A stretch of DNA of 33,768 nt from Patescibacteria group bacterium (GCA_018830465.1 JAHJSI010000048.1:1-33768), one strand, 5' to 3'. Positions 8,141 to 16,665 are shown, counted from the stretch's first letter. Notes: generated by a model not told the origin, from the sequence alone. Program-made: numbers and translations.

Positions 8141-8440
8141 ATGACAAAGAAAGAAAAGGCGCAAGCGATTGCAATGCATTCCGCGATGCAAGAGGCAGGA
8201 ATTTCAGCAAACATGATTCTCAAGTTTGCCACAACGCCAGAGGTCCATGGATATTATAGGGGTCTGTTTCTCGCTAGCCATCGCCAGTCAAACCCCTATA
8301 TCCTCATTCGCAAGATTGAGGAGCGCAAGAAGAATGGCTTGCGCATGAACCAGCGCAGACAGCCGACAGCTCGTTCAATCCATCGGACTCGCCTTGTCAT
8401 TGAGAGGCACAAGAACGGCCAACAGCTCGCACTTTTCTAA
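8141..8440 (+). CDS. Small basic protein of unknown function
   Basis: I do not recognise this 99-residue protein. It begins MTKKEKAQAIAMHSAMQEAG; the middle contains VHGYYRGLFLASHRQSNPY, and the C-terminal half is rich in Arg, Lys and Gln, ending in NGQQLALF. It has no signal peptide or membrane segment, so a cytoplasmic nucleic-acid-binding role is possible. The start at 8141 is set by AAGGAG at 8129-8134; an ATG at 8123 lies upstream of that site. It is a stand-alone unit with its own consensus promoter and terminator, between two leftward genes. Codon use (many CGC, CTC, AAG, GCC codons) is richer in GC than its neighbours, which suggests transfer or unusually strong expression. Confidence 0.75.
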   Translation: MTKKEKAQAIAMHSAMQEAGISANMILKFATTPEVHGYYRGLFLASHRQSNPYILIRKIEERKKNGLRMNQRRQPTARSIHRTRLVIERHKNGQQLALF

Positions 8441-8465
8441 GATCCCTGGGATTATATCACAAGAG

Positions 8466-8499
8466 AGGCATCCAGAAAATCGGATGCCTTTTTCTTTTT
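8466..8499 (+). terminator. Intrinsic terminator of the orphan gene
   Basis: AGGCATCC at 8466-8473 pairs with GGATGCCT at 8482-8489 around an eight-base loop, followed by TTTTTCTTTTT. The T-run reaches the stop codon of the convergent mfd gene. Confidence 0.85.
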
Positions 8500-10936
8500 A
8501 CAATTGCTTTACGCATATTTCCAGTTTTTTCATCCAATCAGAACCAAGGTCTTTTTTTGGCACTTTTATTTTTTCTGTTCCATACTGCCAATGCGGACAT
8601 TTGTCCAGAATTTTAGCAAATATTCTTGGCTCAATCGGCTTTAAGGTTTGCAGAATAATATATTGCTCTTGAGAAGCAGAAGATGTAAAAGCTGTATCAA
8701 TCGCGCTTATGCCAGCTTGCTTTCCAAGAATTTTAAGAGAGAAAATATAGAAAAGATTTTCAATCGGCTTTGGAAGCGCTCCATCTTTCTGGAGTTCATT
8801 TTTTGCGCGCGTGATCTCATCAATAGAATCAATCAAAGCCCATTCGTGATAAAGCTCAATTCGTTTTTGCTTGTCTTTCTCAAAGAATTTAGGAATCCTT
8901 GCTTCAATAGGCAAGTCAACAGAAATATCAGACAGCATTTCACTTGGCGCGCCTGATTTGATTTCTTCAACAGCATTATTCAGCAAGCGAAGATACAATC
9001 CTAATCCAATTGACTTCACATGCCCATGCTGGGCTTTTCCTAGAACATTTCCAACGCCTCGAATCTCCATATCAGCTTGGGCAATATCAAAACCTGCCCC
9101 AAGTTCTTTCGCGGCTTCTAAAGCTCGCAAGCGTTTTTCCGCTCCACCAGTTAATTTTTGCCTTCTGAAGAAAAAGTAAGCATATGCCTGCCTTGATCCT
9201 CTGCCGATTCTTCCGCGAATTTGATGCAATTGCGATAGCCCGAATTGAACAGCATTATCAACAATTAAAGTATTAACATTAGGAAGGTCAACTCCGTTTT
9301 CAATAATAGTTGAGCAAACAAGAACATCAATTTTTTGCTTGTCAAAATCATGCATTTGTTTAGCCATTTCCTGCTCTGGCATTTGTCCATGAAGCATTCC
9401 AATTTTTATTTTTGGCAATAAATCCTGAAGTTCCTGCTTTTTAAGGTGCATTGTCTCAACTTTATTGTAAAGATAATACACTTGTCCTTTGCGTTTTATT
9501 TCACCTTGAATCGCTTGGGCAATATGCTTTTGATTATAGGATTCTATAATTGTATTAATCGGCTTTCTTCCGCCGGGAGGAGTGGAAATTGTGGAAATAG
9601 CGCGCACTCCTGATACTGCCAAATGCAGAGTTCTGGGAATAGGCGTTGCTGTTAATGTGAGCACATGGGATTCAGAACGAAGTCTTTTTAACTGCTCTTT
9701 GTGGTTAACTCCAAATCTTTGCTCTTCATCAATAACAATAAGCCCTAGATTTTTGAATTTAACGTCTTCTGATAAAAGGCGATGAGTGCCGATAATAATA
9801 TCAATTTTGCCTTTTTTTATTTGATCAATTGTTTTTAACTGCTCTTGTTTTGATTGAAATCTTGAGAGCGCGGCTATGTTAATTGGAAGATTTTTTAATC
9901 TGTCAGTAAATGTGTCAATATGCTGCTGAGTAAGAATTGTGGTAGGGGACAGAACAGCAACCTGGAATCCTTCTAAAGCGACTTTAGCGGCAGCGCGGAT
10001 TGCTATTTCTGTTTTTCCAAAACCAACATCACCGCAAACTAGTCGGTCCATTGGGATTTCATCACTCAAATCATCACAAATTGTTTCAATAACTTTTTTT
10101 TGATCGTCTGTTTCAGTATAAGGGAAAGACTTAGCAAGATCTTGCTCAATTTTTTCAGCTCTTGGTATTGCGATTGCTTTTGAAAGCTGGCGTTTTGCCT
10201 GGGTATTAAGCAGTTCGCGCGCGTGATGCAAAGTTTCTATGCTTACTTTGCTTAAAGATTTGCCCCAGCCAGAAGAAGACAAGCGGTTCAACGTAGGGTT
10301 GGGATCGCCAATGTATTTTTCCATTTTCTCGGCAGATGTGACAGGCAAGAACAAGGCATCATTTTCCGCGTAGCATAGTTTAAAATATTCTCTTGAAATA
10401 TTGTCAATCTTTTGCTCGACCATTCCATCAAATTTCGCGATCCCATGATCAATATGAACAACATAATCTCCTGTTTGCAGATTCTTTATAAATGAGGTCA
10501 GTTTGTATTTTTGTTTTTGTTCGTCTTTGGACGCGAATAATTTTGTTAATTGATGAATGTTTGCCCGCGTAAAATTGATTTCCACATCAGGCGAAGAAGG
10601 GAACGGTTCAAAAATAATATATTTGATTGGCGTATTGCAATTATTCTGGACAGGCGGGCGATCAAGAGCTTCTTGTTTAGTTAAAATTATTAAGCGATTA
10701 TGGCTGTTTTTTGTTTTTAAATGCGTTATTAAATTTAATTTCGCAAATTCATCATCAACCAAAAATAAAATCCGCGATTTGATTTTATCGCTATGATCTA
10801 TTATTTTTTCAAGCAAAAATGCATGTATTACAGGATTTGTGGGGATTTTTACAACTATTTTTTGCTTAGAATTAAGTTTTTCCGCAATACGCTTAACATC
10901 CTCCGAAATATCCGGAGGAGCTTGTCTTTGCTCCAT
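8498..10936 (-). CDS. mfd: Transcription-repair coupling factor, N-terminally reduced
   Basis: Mfd, the DNA translocase that removes stalled RNA polymerase at lesions. It has 812 residues against about 1150 in typical bacteria. The CarD-like RNA-polymerase-interacting domain starts near residue 155 (GDYVVHIDHGIAKFDGM). The RecG-like motor has GDVGFGKTE at 302-310, DEEQRFGV at 403-410, TATPIPRTL and QIRGRIGRGSRQAY. A C-terminal TRCF domain follows. The first 150 residues are too short to hold the complete UvrB-like region (D1a-D2-D1b) that recruits UvrA, so the loss is at that end. A TATAAT box lies exactly six bases before the ATG, predicting a leaderless mRNA. Confidence 0.93.
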   Translation of the reverse strand: MEQRQAPPDISEDVKRIAEKLNSKQKIVVKIPTNPVIHAFLLEKIIDHSDKIKSRILFLVDDEFAKLNLITHLKTKNSHNRLIILTKQEALDRPPVQNNCNTPIKYIIFEPFPSSPDVEINFTRANIHQLTKLFASKDEQKQKYKLTSFIKNLQTGDYVVHIDHGIAKFDGMVEQKIDNISREYFKLCYAENDALFLPVTSAEKMEKYIGDPNPTLNRLSSSGWGKSLSKVSIETLHHARELLNTQAKRQLSKAIAIPRAEKIEQDLAKSFPYTETDDQKKVIETICDDLSDEIPMDRLVCGDVGFGKTEIAIRAAAKVALEGFQVAVLSPTTILTQQHIDTFTDRLKNLPINIAALSRFQSKQEQLKTIDQIKKGKIDIIIGTHRLLSEDVKFKNLGLIVIDEEQRFGVNHKEQLKRLRSESHVLTLTATPIPRTLHLAVSGVRAISTISTPPGGRKPINTIIESYNQKHIAQAIQGEIKRKGQVYYLYNKVETMHLKKQELQDLLPKIKIGMLHGQMPEQEMAKQMHDFDKQKIDVLVCSTIIENGVDLPNVNTLIVDNAVQFGLSQLHQIRGRIGRGSRQAYAYFFFRRQKLTGGAEKRLRALEAAKELGAGFDIAQADMEIRGVGNVLGKAQHGHVKSIGLGLYLRLLNNAVEEIKSGAPSEMLSDISVDLPIEARIPKFFEKDKQKRIELYHEWALIDSIDEITRAKNELQKDGALPKPIENLFYIFSLKILGKQAGISAIDTAFTSSASQEQYIILQTLKPIEPRIFAKILDKCPHWQYGTEKIKVPKKDLGSDWMKKLEICVKQL

Positions 10937-10942
10937 AATTTA

Positions 10943-10948
10943 ATTATA
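10943..10948 (-). promoter_or_regulatory. -10 box of mfd, predicted leaderless start
   Basis: On the minus strand TATAAT is followed by six bases and then the mfd ATG at 10936, which places +1 on the A of ATG. The -35 region (AATACA-like) is weak. The same six-base spacing occurs before the genes at 23576 and 32819. Confidence 0.55.
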
Positions 10949-10969
10949 TATTAGCGCAAATTCTGTGTA

Positions 10970-10999
10970 TTGACAAGTGTGATTAAGATGTGCTAAAAT
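10970..10999 (+). promoter_or_regulatory. Strong + strand promoter in the pth-mfd gap
   Basis: TTGACA at 10970-10975 is followed by an 18-base spacer and TAAAAT at 10994-10999, preceded by TGC (extended -10). It points rightward into the inverted-repeat element, with +1 near 11006. No + strand protein gene follows, which suggests a noncoding transcript. Confidence 0.65.
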
Positions 11000-11005
11000 T
11001 TTCTA

Positions 11006-11132
11006 CTATTCTTCTTATTCATCTGCTTGTAGTCCGTCTTGCGCGGGAACCCCTCCTAACCTGCGACGGACATCAAGTCAGGATTAATTGTTTTTACGAT
11101 TAACCCTGCGCTACAAGCAGATGCATGAGAAG
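11006..11132 (+). ncRNA. Candidate structured RNA with a three-way junction (or palindromic mobile element)
   Basis: The ends 11011-11032 and 11111-11132 pair over 22 positions, with 20 Watson-Crick pairs, one G-U and one mismatch. Inside are two hairpins. The first has TCCGTC (11033-11038) with GACGGA (11065-11070), then GCGGG (11043-11047) with CCTGC (11060-11064), and the loop AACCCCTCCTAA. The second has GGATTAATTGT (11081-11091) with ACGATTAACCC (11096-11106). The promoter at 10970-10999 would start transcription just before the outer stem. The loop contains CCTCC, the anti-Shine-Dalgarno core. I recognise no Rfam family and see no clear terminator, so a palindromic DNA element is the main alternative. 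Bases 11133-11194 hold only a short direct repeat (CCGCTCA twice) before the pth stop. Confidence 0.45.
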
Positions 11133-11194
11133 AACCATGTACCGCTCACTCCGCTCAAGTACAGGGCAAGCTAGTAAAATTGGGATGAAAATAT

Positions 11195-11752
11195 TTAGAT
11201 AGATATAGTTGTTTTCTGTATGCCAGATAGCCATTCATCTATAACCCCTGGAATTTTTTTCAGGGATTTTTTTATAATCTTTTCTCCATCCTTTGTTGGC
11301 GACTTTAGAATGTAGTCCTCAGAAGACACGCGCTGTTTGCCTGCTTTTTTTTCCGCAATGCCAATCTTCAATCGTGCCACGCTCTCTGCCCGTAGGGCTT
11401 TTAGCACTGACTGCATGCCTTGGTGTCCGCCTGATGAGCCATCTGGACGCAGGCGCAGTGTGCCTATCAGCAGATCAATATCATCATAAATAATCAAAAT
11501 ATCTTCTTTCTTGATTTTATAATATCTTGCAATCTTGCCAACGGCATCACCGGATTTATTCATAAAGGTCTGCGGTTTTGCAAGAATTACTTTTGTTTTT
11601 CCAATTTTTTCTTCCACAACAAGAGCATTGAATTTGTCATCTTGTTTAAAGCTCTTTTTGTCCGCAAGCATGTCAACAGCATGAAATCCAGTATTGTGGC
11701 GCTGTTTTTCGTGTTCTTCACCTGGGTTTCCTAATCCAATTATTAGTTTCAT
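11195..11752 (-). CDS. pth: Peptidyl-tRNA hydrolase
   Basis: Pth of 185 residues, which frees tRNAs from prematurely released peptidyl-tRNA. It begins IIGLGNPGEEHEKQRHNTGF, with the catalytic histidine in RHNTG. KPQTFMNKSG, IYDDIDLLIG and SSGGHQGMQS follow. The asparagine usually seen after GGH (GGHNG) is glutamine here, a conservative but unusual change near the active site. It starts four bases after the der stop. AAGGAG at plus-strand 11761-11766, inside the end of der, is a real Shine-Dalgarno site, uncommon in this window. It is the last gene of the LCP-der-pth operon. Confidence 0.94.
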   Translation of the reverse strand: MKLIIGLGNPGEEHEKQRHNTGFHAVDMLADKKSFKQDDKFNALVVEEKIGKTKVILAKPQTFMNKSGDAVGKIARYYKIKKEDILIIYDDIDLLIGTLRLRPDGSSGGHQGMQSVLKALRAESVARLKIGIAEKKAGKQRVSSEDYILKSPTKDGEKIIKKSLKKIPGVIDEWLSGIQKTTISI

Positions 11753-11756
11753 AAAA

Positions 11757-13157
11757 TTATCTCCTTATATTCTTTGTGACTAATCTTCTGTGCCTGTGCG
11801 TCACGCGTTTATGCCTTGGTTTTATTGTTTCCATTTCTTCTTTTTTTATCTCGCGCTGCTTTACTGTAAGTTTAACAGGTACGCCTTCAAAATCAAATTT
11901 TTCCCGCAAAGAATTTATTAAATACTGCTGATATGATTTCGCAAGAGAGGTTTTGTTCGGAATTTCAAGCAAGAAAGACGGTGGATTTGCTTTTGTCTGC
12001 TTAAGATAGAGCAAACGAGGCCTGCGAGTTCCTTTTCCAATAGTTGGCTTGCGTTTTTTGACAGCGCTCTTTATAAATTTATCAAGCGCGTTATCAGTTA
12101 TTTCTCTTTCAAGGTTTGTTTTGATATTTTCCGCGAGAGATAGGATTTCTTTTGTGCGCTTGTTTTCTATCGCGCTTGTGAAAATAATAGGAACCCATGA
12201 AAGATTTGGGAAAGATGAATCAATATATTGCTTGTATTTGTTTATTGTGCCTTCATCTTTGTCGGCAATTAAATCCCATTTGTTGGCAATTATAATAAGG
12301 CCTTTACTCATGTCTTCAATTTCACGCGCAAGCCGATGGTCTTGTGATGTAAGATTTTCTGAAATATCAATAATCAACGCGACAACATGGGCGCGCTCAA
12401 TCGCGGCCATTGATTTATTAATGCTTAAATGCTCAATTTCATCTCCTTGTTTTGTTTTTCTGCGAATTCCAGCAGTATCAATAACTGTGTATGCAAAGTC
12501 TTTATACGTTATTTGAATATCCTGCGAATCGCGAGTTGTGTGCGGAGTTTCTGATACAATCATGCGATCCTCTCCGTATATGCTATTTAGAATAGATGAT
12601 TTGCCAACATTCGGCTTTCCAATTAAAGCAAGTTTGATATCTGAATCTTTTTCATCTTGTTTTTGTTCTGGAATTAATTTTACAACCTCGTCAAGAAGAT
12701 CTCCAATTCCAGATCCATTGATACTTGAGATAAGATGCATTTTAAGGCCAAGTTTTTCAAATTCATGCGCGTTAGATCTTCGTTTTGCATTATCGCATTT
12801 ATTTACAACAAGCAATATCGGCTTTCCAAGCTTTCTTAATTGCTTAATTATGCGCGCGTCGTCGTCAAGAACCCCAACATTGACATCAACCATAAATAAA
12901 ATTACGTTAGCCTTTTTTTGCATGCTAGTTGCATGCTTGATTATCAATTCATGATAAACATCGTCTTTTTTTGGATCCAAGCCGCCAGTATCAATTATTA
13001 TAAACTGTTTGTCGCGCCAGAAAACTTCAGCATCAAGAACATCTCTGGTTGTTCCAGATTCTGGCAATACAAGAGCTTGGTTCTTTTCTACAATTTTATT
13101 AAAAAGAGATGACTTGCCGACATTGCTCCGACCCACTATTATTATTTTAGATTTCAT
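11757..13157 (-). CDS. der: Ribosome-assembly GTPase Der (EngA)
   Basis: Double-GTPase of 466 residues needed for 50S subunit maturation. G domain 1 has GRSNVGKSSLFNK, DTGGLDP and NKCD. G domain 2 has GKPNVGKSSILNS, DTAGIRRKTK and NKWDL. A C-terminal KH-like domain follows, with a basic tail (HKRVTHRHRRLVTKNIRR) that suits rRNA binding. Its ATG overlaps the TGA of the upstream LCP gene (ATGA), so translational coupling is likely. Confidence 0.96.
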   Translation of the reverse strand: MKSKIIIVGRSNVGKSSLFNKIVEKNQALVLPESGTTRDVLDAEVFWRDKQFIIIDTGGLDPKKDDVYHELIIKHATSMQKKANVILFMVDVNVGVLDDDARIIKQLRKLGKPILLVVNKCDNAKRRSNAHEFEKLGLKMHLISSINGSGIGDLLDEVVKLIPEQKQDEKDSDIKLALIGKPNVGKSSILNSIYGEDRMIVSETPHTTRDSQDIQITYKDFAYTVIDTAGIRRKTKQGDEIEHLSINKSMAAIERAHVVALIIDISENLTSQDHRLAREIEDMSKGLIIIANKWDLIADKDEGTINKYKQYIDSSFPNLSWVPIIFTSAIENKRTKEILSLAENIKTNLEREITDNALDKFIKSAVKKRKPTIGKGTRRPRLLYLKQTKANPPSFLLEIPNKTSLAKSYQQYLINSLREKFDFEGVPVKLTVKQREIKKEEMETIKPRHKRVTHRHRRLVTKNIRR

Positions 13158-14539
13158 ACGTTATCTTCGCCGACAATTATAAGCAGATCAGCGTCAACAG
13201 GAGTTATGAATTCAGGAATATTAGATGATATGTTCGCGTTCAAAGCTTCTTTGATTTTTAGCATGTCATTTGACAATTCTTGATCTGATAAATTATATAT
13301 CACTGTTTTTTCATATCCTCTTTGCTGGGCATTAGAAATATTCGCGATATCAAAAGATAATTTTCTCAGTTTGTCGGCAGTTCTTGCGGCCAATCCTTCG
13401 TGATTGGTTCCATTTTGAATTATGACGCGCAAAAATGAATCTTTTTGCTCATTATTTTTTTCTGATATTGCGCCTTGCTTAATTATATTCTGGGCAGCTA
13501 ATTTTATTTCCGAAAAATCGTCAGCGCCCATTCTTGGCCTTAAAAGATATGAACCTTCTTCAGTCTGGTCAACCATCAAAAGACCGCCTGCTTCCGCGTT
13601 TAACACGATTTGATTTAAGTTTTTTAGATCAATTTCGCCTCCTATATCATACAGTCTGAAAAGTTCCCATATTTCCATATTAGTTTCTATATGCTTTCCA
13701 ATAATTTCCGATATTGCAAGAATTTTATTTGGATTCAATAGTGTGGACATTGCCAATACTCTTGCTTGCAAAGCTTTTAGAATCTGCTGCTGCCTTCTCG
13801 CGCGCGCGAAATCGCTTCCTTCTCCTGCGGTGCCATGGCGCGAGCGCACATACTTAAGAGCTTCGTCTCCCGAGAGATTCTGCCATCCTTCGTCAAAATG
13901 AACTGACTCATAGCCAAAGTTTTCATCTGGATATTCATAATCAGTAAAAGAAGCGGGAACCTCAACTCTTATTCCGCCTAAAGCATCTATAATTTTTACA
14001 AATCCTTCAAAATCAATTTTTACATAATAATGAATATCAAGGCCGCTAATTCTTTCTATTGTATGCTTTGCAAGCAAAGATCCTGATTGCGGCCTTTTTT
14101 CAGCATCTAGAGCGATTCCATACGCGTGCGCTGCATTGATTTTTTGCCATCCAACATCTTTGATTGGAACAATAAGATCTCTTGGAATTGACAGCAGTCC
14201 CATTTTTTTATCCACTTGATCAATGCTTGCAATCATTATTGTATCAGTAAGATTTCCTCCGTCATGATTTTCTCCTCCTATTCCAAGCAATAATATATTA
14301 ATTCTGCCGTCTTCTTCGCCTTTAATTGATTTATTTTCAGAAGATACAAGATGTTTCAACTGGTTAATAACAGACGTGTTTCCAAATTGTTCTGCTATAA
14401 CATCGCTTGATATGACAGCTCTGGTGGTATATATCAGAGAAAGAAAAATTATGAACACAATAAGTGTTGGCACTATTTTTTTGATTTTTTGCTTCTGCGC
14501 TTCTTGGCTCAAGAAATCTATTTGTTGGCGGTTATGCAT
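13154..14539 (-). CDS. LytR-CpsA-Psr (LCP) family protein with LytR_C domain
   Basis: Membrane-anchored LCP protein of 461 residues. The family transfers undecaprenyl-linked glycopolymers to the cell wall. An N-terminal transmembrane segment (about 20-43) precedes the catalytic domain, with INILLLGIGGENHDGG, LTDTIMIASID, LSIPRDL, INAAHAYG, GLDIHYYVKIDFEGF and KYVRSRHGTAGEGSDFARARRQQ. The conserved Asp and Arg residues for pyrophosphate binding are present. The C-terminal part (about 360 onward) looks like a LytR_C domain. It is the first gene of the LCP-der-pth operon. Its exact polymer substrate cannot be told from sequence. Confidence 0.9.
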   Translation of the reverse strand: MHNRQQIDFLSQEAQKQKIKKIVPTLIVFIIFLSLIYTTRAVISSDVIAEQFGNTSVINQLKHLVSSENKSIKGEEDGRINILLLGIGGENHDGGNLTDTIMIASIDQVDKKMGLLSIPRDLIVPIKDVGWQKINAAHAYGIALDAEKRPQSGSLLAKHTIERISGLDIHYYVKIDFEGFVKIIDALGGIRVEVPASFTDYEYPDENFGYESVHFDEGWQNLSGDEALKYVRSRHGTAGEGSDFARARRQQQILKALQARVLAMSTLLNPNKILAISEIIGKHIETNMEIWELFRLYDIGGEIDLKNLNQIVLNAEAGGLLMVDQTEEGSYLLRPRMGADDFSEIKLAAQNIIKQGAISEKNNEQKDSFLRVIIQNGTNHEGLAARTADKLRKLSFDIANISNAQQRGYEKTVIYNLSDQELSNDMLKIKEALNANISSNIPEFITPVDADLLIIVGEDNV

Positions 14540-14583
14540 GAGTATTATAGATTTGTTGCAATCTCTTATTTAGTAATGATACT

Positions 14584-14612
14584 ATTATACAAGATTAGAA
14601 GTCTTTAGTAAA
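14584..14612 (-). promoter_or_regulatory. Promoter of the LCP-der-pth operon
   Basis: On the minus strand TTTACT (plus 14607-14612) and TATAAT (plus 14584-14589) are 17 bases apart. Another TATAAT ends four bases before the ATG at 14539. This promoter lies back to back with the lepB promoter, so expression of the two units may be linked. Confidence 0.55.
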
Positions 14613-14616
14613 TAAG

Positions 14617-14644
14617 TTGCAAATTATTGAAATTTTGCTATAAT
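14617..14644 (+). promoter_or_regulatory. Promoter of lepB
   Basis: TTGCAA at 14617-14622, a 16-base spacer and TATAAT at 14639-14644, preceded by TGC (extended -10). The start codon is only 11 bases after the -10 box, so the leader would be about five bases, nearly leaderless. Confidence 0.65.
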
Positions 14645-14655
14645 CATTATCGTTT

Positions 14656-15273
14656 ATGGAGAACAACAAACAAATACCTGAAATAGAGAAAATGATGCAA
14701 GAAGAGCCAGAAGTCGGAGCCACCAGCGCTTTGGCGTTTATTGGAGAGCTAATAAAAATAACTTTAATCTCTTTGGCGATTATTGTGCCGGTTCGGTATT
14801 TTTTAATAAAGCCTTTTTATGTTAATGGCGCTTCAATGGAGCCCTCGTTTTATAATCATGAATATTTAATTATAGATGAGATTAGCTATAGATTTTCTCC
14901 TCCTCAAAGGGGAGATGTGGTTGTATTTAAGTATCCAAAAGATATCAGCCAGTTTTTTATAAAACGAATTATTGGCCTGCCAGGAGAGCGCGTAGTGATC
15001 TCTAATGGGGAAGTTGTTGTTTATAATTCAAATTATTTAGAAGGAATGTCTCTTGAGGAGGAATATCTATCTGAGCATATTACAACTTTTGGGGATGTTG
15101 ATATAGTTCTTAAGGAAGAAGAATATTTTGTTTTAGGCGATAACAGGGCCGCAAGTTTGGATTCAAGAAGGTTTGGGTCTCTTTCAAAGGATTTTATTAT
15201 AGGAAAAGCATGGATTAGGGGATGGCCTTTGGATAGAATCGGAATTTTGGATCATTATTTTTTTGGATTTTAA
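14656..15273 (+). CDS. lepB: Signal peptidase I
   Basis: Membrane serine protease of 205 residues that removes signal peptides from exported proteins. One N-terminal transmembrane segment is at about 30-50. The catalytic serine is S60 in NGASMEPS and the general base lysine K103 in FIKRIIGLPGE. Box E is GDNRAASLDSRRFG. The short form with a single membrane anchor fits Gram-positive and CPR enzymes. It precedes hisS by ten bases. The giant exported protein at 17713, with an AYA-Q cleavage site, is a likely substrate. Confidence 0.95.
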   Translation: MENNKQIPEIEKMMQEEPEVGATSALAFIGELIKITLISLAIIVPVRYFLIKPFYVNGASMEPSFYNHEYLIIDEISYRFSPPQRGDVVVFKYPKDISQFFIKRIIGLPGERVVISNGEVVVYNSNYLEGMSLEEEYLSEHITTFGDVDIVLKEEEYFVLGDNRAASLDSRRFGSLSKDFIIGKAWIRGWPLDRIGILDHYFFGF

Positions 15274-15283
15274 TTTTAATTAT

Positions 15284-16630
15284 ATGTTTAAAGCAAAGAA
15301 AGTTAAAGATTCTAAGCAAGAACCGAAAAAAATTAAGCGCGCTTCCAAGCATTCAGCCATTCTTAGAGGATTTAAAGATATTCTGCCTGAACACATGTGC
15401 TATTGGCAGCATGTTTATAATCTAGCGCATAAGTTATTTTTTGATTATGGGTATGGACAAATAGAAGTGCCGCTTTTAGAACAAACTTCTCTTTATAAAA
15501 GAACAATAGGAGAACATACAGATATCGTTACAAAAGAAATGTTTACATTTGAAGACAAAGGAGGCGATAGTGTTTCTTTGCGTCCTGAACTCACTCCTGG
15601 AATTGCTCGAGCATATGTTGAGCACGGAATGCTGAATCGACCACAGCCAGTTAAAATGTACAGTATTGGACCTTTGTTCAGATATGACAGGCCCCAAGCA
15701 GGACGGTTTAGGCAGTTTCATCAGTTAGATATGGAAATAATTGGAGATGAAAATCCCATTGCTGACGCTGAAATAATTTTTTTGTCATATTTATTTTGCA
15801 AAAAGCTTGGGATTGATGTTGTAATGCATATAAATAGTTTGGGCATGCCAGAATCAAGAGAAGAGTATATAAAATTGCTAAAAGAGTATTACAAGCCAAA
15901 AAGGCGTCTTTTGTGCGAAGATTGCAAAAAGCGGCTTACAAAAAATACCTTGCGGCTTTTGGACTGCAAAGAGCCGTCATGCCGAGATTTAACTCAAGAA
16001 GCGCCGCAGCTTATTGATTATCTTGACGATGAATCAAAACAGCACTTTGTTCGCGTTCTTGAATATTTAGACGAATCAGAAGTTCCTTATGAATTAAATC
16101 CATTTATTGTTCGAGGACTTGATTATTACAATAGAACTGCGTTTGAGATAATGCCGGTTTTTGAAAAAGCAGAGGAAGATAAAATTCCTCAAGCTATTGG
16201 AGGAGGTGGAAGGTATGACCAGCTTATAGAATTGATTGGAGGCAGGCCTGCTCATGGAGTTGGAATGGCGTTTGGTTTAGAGCGTTTGATTGATGTTGTT
16301 CATAAGTCTAAAAAGGATAGTGTGAAAAGAAAAAGGCCTCAGGTATTTTTAGCGCAGCTTGGAGAAGAGGCGGCTAAAAGAGCTTTTCCTCTTTTTGAGC
16401 GATTAAGAGAATCAGGAATTTGTGTCCGAGCAAATTTTTCAAAATCAGGCCTAAAACAGCAATTGGAAATCGCGGATAAATTAGGCGTTGTGTATTCTGT
16501 CATACTTGGACAAAAAGAGTTTTTAGATGAAACAATTATTATTAGGGATATGGAGAACGGAATTCAAGAAGTTGTTGACCTTGAAAAGATTGTTGATGAA
16601 CTAAAGAAGAGGTTGAAGAATCACGAATAA
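15284..16630 (+). CDS. hisS: Histidyl-tRNA synthetase
   Basis: Class II synthetase of about 448 residues that charges tRNA-His. Motifs include RGFKDILPEHM, LRPELTPGIARA, motif 2 FRYDRPQAGRFRQFHQLD, the histidine-binding RGLDYYNRTAFEI and GGGGRYD, and motif 3 GMAFGLERL. A C-terminal anticodon-binding domain follows. The ATG at 15284 is chosen because the in-frame TTG upstream overlaps the end of lepB. A basic extension of about 25 residues (MFKAKKVKDSK onward) precedes the usual start. No Shine-Dalgarno site is seen. Confidence 0.95.
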   Translation: MFKAKKVKDSKQEPKKIKRASKHSAILRGFKDILPEHMCYWQHVYNLAHKLFFDYGYGQIEVPLLEQTSLYKRTIGEHTDIVTKEMFTFEDKGGDSVSLRPELTPGIARAYVEHGMLNRPQPVKMYSIGPLFRYDRPQAGRFRQFHQLDMEIIGDENPIADAEIIFLSYLFCKKLGIDVVMHINSLGMPESREEYIKLLKEYYKPKRRLLCEDCKKRLTKNTLRLLDCKEPSCRDLTQEAPQLIDYLDDESKQHFVRVLEYLDESEVPYELNPFIVRGLDYYNRTAFEIMPVFEKAEEDKIPQAIGGGGRYDQLIELIGGRPAHGVGMAFGLERLIDVVHKSKKDSVKRKRPQVFLAQLGEEAAKRAFPLFERLRESGICVRANFSKSGLKQQLEIADKLGVVYSVILGQKEFLDETIIIRDMENGIQEVVDLEKIVDELKKRLKNHE

Positions 16631-16636
16631 TATCCA

Positions 16637-16665
16637 TTGACAGTATTTGTATATTTTGATACATT
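16637..16665 (+). promoter_or_regulatory. Promoter of rpsU-yqeY
   Basis: TTGACA at 16637-16642, a 17-base spacer and TACATT at 16660-16665, preceded by TGA (extended -10). Transcription should begin near 16672, leaving an AT-rich leader of about 55 bases before the rpsU start at 16727. Confidence 0.75.

Noticed and set aside
11011..11132. The three-way-junction element as 5S rRNA, SRP RNA, tmRNA, 6S RNA or a hammerhead ribozyme
   Set aside because: The size suits some of these, but the conserved loops and core motifs (5S CCGAAC loop, SRP GGAA loop region, CUGAUGA core and so on) are absent on both strands.
12049..12516. Long + strand ORF opposite der (155 codons)
   Set aside because: It is antisense to the clear Der GTPase and has no family signature; it is a shadow frame.
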